A DNA stretch of 64,000 nt from Bacteroidota bacterium. Its GTDB lineage: Bacteria > Bacteroidota > Bacteroidia > 2-12-FULL-35-15. Below are positions 62,394 through 64,000 of the stretch, in pieces. The stretch is taken from positions 62,001-126,000 of the forward strand of contig JADJHE010000008.1 in NCBI GenBank assembly GCA_016707685.1. The letters run 5' to 3'. The notes under the pieces are model-generated. The model ran no database searches and was not told the DNA's origin. It saw only the letters and a program-made list of their open reading frames with translations. The stretch's first letter is position 1; each line of letters begins with the position of its first letter. Both the position numbers and the translations under genes were made by a program.

Positions 62394-63656
62394 ATGATTA
62401 CTACTGCTAGTGAAGCATTAAAAGTTGTTAAGTCGAATGACAATGTATTTATACATTCTGCTGCAGCAACGCCTCTATTATTGGTAAAAGAACTCTCCAA
62501 AAGAGCATGTGAATTGAAAAATGTAAGTATTTATTCGATGCATACCGAAGGCGATGCTGCTTATGCAGCTCCTGAATGTGTCGATTCATTTAAAATAAAA
62601 GCATTTTTTGTTGGCGATAATGTTCGTGAAGCAGTTCAGCATGGAAGAGGGAGCTACATCCCCATGTTTTTGAGTGAAGCCCCTTCTTTATTTCGAAAAG
62701 GGATAATTCCTATTGATGTTGCATTGATTTCGGTTTCATTACCAGATGAACATGGTTATTGTTCTTTAGGGACATCAATCGATATTTCATCCGCTGCTCA
62801 ACAATCTGCAAAAATTGTAATTGCTCAAGTCAATAAATTTGTTCCACGAACACATGGCGATGGATTGATTCATATAAATGATATTGATTTTATGGTAGAG
62901 TACGATGAACCTTTGCCAGAAACACAAAGCCATGATTTAACGGAAGTAGAAAAAGCAATTGGTAAAAACATTGCCGAATTAGTAGAAGATGGGGCAACAC
63001 TTCAAATGGGTATTGGTGCAATACCAAATGCAGTATTGGCATGTTTGGGGAATCATAAAAATTTAGGAATTCATTCCGAAATGTTTTCGGATGGAATACT
63101 TCCATTGGTTGAAAGTGGAGTTATCAATGGACAAAACAAAGTAAAATACCCAGGAATGATTGTTGGCTCATTTGTAGTAGGAACAAAAAAGCTTTATGAC
63201 TTTATAAATGATAATCCAATAGTAAAGATGTTGGATTTTGCTTACGTGAATAATACGGATGTAATTCGAAGAAATCCGAAAGTAACTGCGATTAATAGTG
63301 CTATTGAAATTGATTTAACAGGACAAGTGTGTGCCGATTCCATTGGCAGTAAAATATTTTCGGGAGTAGGTGGACAAATGGATTTTATTCGTGGAGCTTC
63401 GCTTTCAGAAGGAGGGAAACCGATTATTGCATTGTCGTCCACAACAAAAAATGGCGCATCTAAAATTTCAGCAGTATTAAAGCCTGGAGCTGGAGTTGTT
63501 ACAACACGTGCACACGTTCACTATGTAGTAACGGAATTTGGAGCAGTAAATTTATATGGAAAAACACTAGAGGAACGAGCTAAACTATTAATTGGCATTG
63601 CTCATCCAAATCACCGTGAAGCATTAAGCAAAGAAGCATTCGATTTATTGAAATAA
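62394..63656 (+). CDS. Acetyl-CoA hydrolase/transferase family protein
   Basis: 420 aa, the size of 4-hydroxybutyrate CoA-transferase-like enzymes. An N-terminal AcetylCoA_hydro domain (VFIHSAAATPLLLVKEL, PDEHGYCSLGTSIDIS) and a C-terminal AcetylCoA_hyd_C domain are both present. The catalytic glutamate lies in LGIHSEMFSDGILPLVESG (near 227), and MGIGAIPNAVLACLG precedes it. It moves CoA between acyl groups such as acetate, butyrate or 4-hydroxybutyrate. No pathway partner is adjacent. Confidence 0.93.
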   Translation: MITTASEALKVVKSNDNVFIHSAAATPLLLVKELSKRACELKNVSIYSMHTEGDAAYAAPECVDSFKIKAFFVGDNVREAVQHGRGSYIPMFLSEAPSLFRKGIIPIDVALISVSLPDEHGYCSLGTSIDISSAAQQSAKIVIAQVNKFVPRTHGDGLIHINDIDFMVEYDEPLPETQSHDLTEVEKAIGKNIAELVEDGATLQMGIGAIPNAVLACLGNHKNLGIHSEMFSDGILPLVESGVINGQNKVKYPGMIVGSFVVGTKKLYDFINDNPIVKMLDFAYVNNTDVIRRNPKVTAINSAIEIDLTGQVCADSIGSKIFSGVGGQMDFIRGASLSEGGKPIIALSSTTKNGASKISAVLKPGAGVVTTRAHVHYVVTEFGAVNLYGKTLEERAKLLIGIAHPNHREALSKEAFDLLK

Positions 63657-63692
63657 AAAAAAGTCCTCATCACTGATGAGGACTTTTTTTTA
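63656..63692. terminator. Bidirectional terminator
   Basis: aaaaagtcctcatca / tgatgaggactttttttt stem between the CoA-transferase gene and the convergent YbjN-like gene. Confidence 0.88.
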
Positions 63693-63694
63693 TT

Positions 63695-64000
63695 TTACAC
63701 ACCACTTGGTGGAGCACCGCTTCCTGAATTATTCACTGGCGGTTTAGGTAACCAGCATCCTTCGTATTTAAAACTTAATTTACTATAATAGTCAGAACTA
63801 TAAAATCCAACGCGATCCAATGTTGCATCAATTTCGGATTGATCCAAACCTACCGCTTCTCTCAAGCTTAAAATATATAGCCAGTTTTCTTTTTTACACA
63901 TCCAAGACCCATACATTTTGTAATTTATTTCTAATAAATCTTGAAAAAAGGCTTCCGTGTTTTTATCTGGTACAGCACAAAGTGGACTCATTACCTGAAA
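63695..64000 (-). CDS. YbjN/CesT-like protein (5' partial)
   Basis: At least 98 aa; the frame is still open at the window edge (FQV precedes the Met at 63991), so the true start is unknown. The visible part, with NYKMYGSWMCKKENWLYILSL and GLDQSEIDATLDRVGFYSSDYYSKL read in parts, resembles the YbjN/type III chaperone-like fold. A proline/glycine tail ends it. Function not identifiable. Confidence 0.5.
   Translation of the reverse strand, partial: FQVMSPLCAVPDKNTEAFFQDLLEINYKMYGSWMCKKENWLYILSLREAVGLDQSEIDATLDRVGFYSSDYYSKLSFKYEGCWLPKPPVNNSGSGAPPSGV

Noticed and set aside
61118..62500. A longer 460-codon MFS frame
   Set aside because: Its first 56 codons overlap the start of the divergent CoA-transferase gene; the Met at 62332 begins the first transporter helix.

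Overview
The window is low-GC DNA from a member of the Bacteroidota. The evidence is type IX secretion (T9SS) C-terminal sorting domains on several proteins, SusC-like TonB-dependent receptors with carboxypeptidase-regulatory N-termini, SprB-like repeats, promoters of the TAnnTTTG (-7) class, and the conserved acpP-fabF-rnc gene order. It looks like ordinary chromosome, probably a Flavobacteriales-like or neighbouring lineage. I see no phage, integron, plasmid origin or CRISPR array.

Layout. 1-3.6 kb: two overlapping SpoIIE-type phosphatase genes, one Y_Y_Y/two-component-propeller type (5'-truncated by the window) and one TPR type. 3.6-9.8 kb: rnc, fabF and acpP on the minus strand, an iodotyrosine-deiodinase-like nitroreductase, purN, a MarC protein, a four-helix-bundle (S23) gene inside an inverted-repeat element, rnhA and an SDR. 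9.9-15 kb: an unknown exported protein, then a minus-strand operon reading SRPBCC, DUF4260, HlyD-like adaptor, FtsX/LolC-type permease, LolD-type ATPase; its first two genes each carry a one-base frameshift. 15-21.7 kb: a complete tetR-tolC-adaptor-RND pump operon with a candidate operator. 21.9-29.6 kb: three tandem T9SS-exported proteins sharing one C-terminal module, the middle one disrupted. 29.7-47.9 kb: asnS, a 14-repeat propeller/SpoIIE protein, haaO, two TonB-dependent receptors, dprA, an acyl-CoA carboxylase beta subunit, an Lrp regulator, an rRNA-methyltransferase-like gene, gltX and folB. 48.1-48.3 kb: tRNA-Cys preceded by a degenerate partial copy of itself. 48.5-59.1 kb: an accessory stretch with a WG-repeat protein, a K+ channel, a LamG/T9SS protein plus exported ankyrin protein pair, a TPR histidine kinase with a broken NarL-type regulator, a broken arylsulfotransferase-like gene and a broken DUF4421 gene. 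59.2-64 kb: typA/bipA, an MFS transporter, an acetyl-CoA hydrolase/CoA-transferase and a partial YbjN-like gene.

How the genes work together. The clear units are fatty-acid synthesis plus RNA processing (acpP-fabF-rnc), the self-contained TetR-regulated RND efflux pump, the MacB-like adaptor-permease-ATPase export operon, and a phosphorelay-like signalling set (three SpoIIE phosphatases and one kinase/regulator pair). Eight reading-frame disruptions (six one-base indels and two in-frame TAG codons) fall in six accessory genes. From sequence alone I cannot say whether these are assembly errors or real decay. Start codons were reset in several genes because a TAnnTTTG box lies over or downstream of the longest possible start.

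The observations I rate most worth checking are the S23 inverted-repeat element, the tRNA-Cys-like leader, the tandem T9SS family with palindromes in its signal-peptide codons, and the cluster of disrupted genes.
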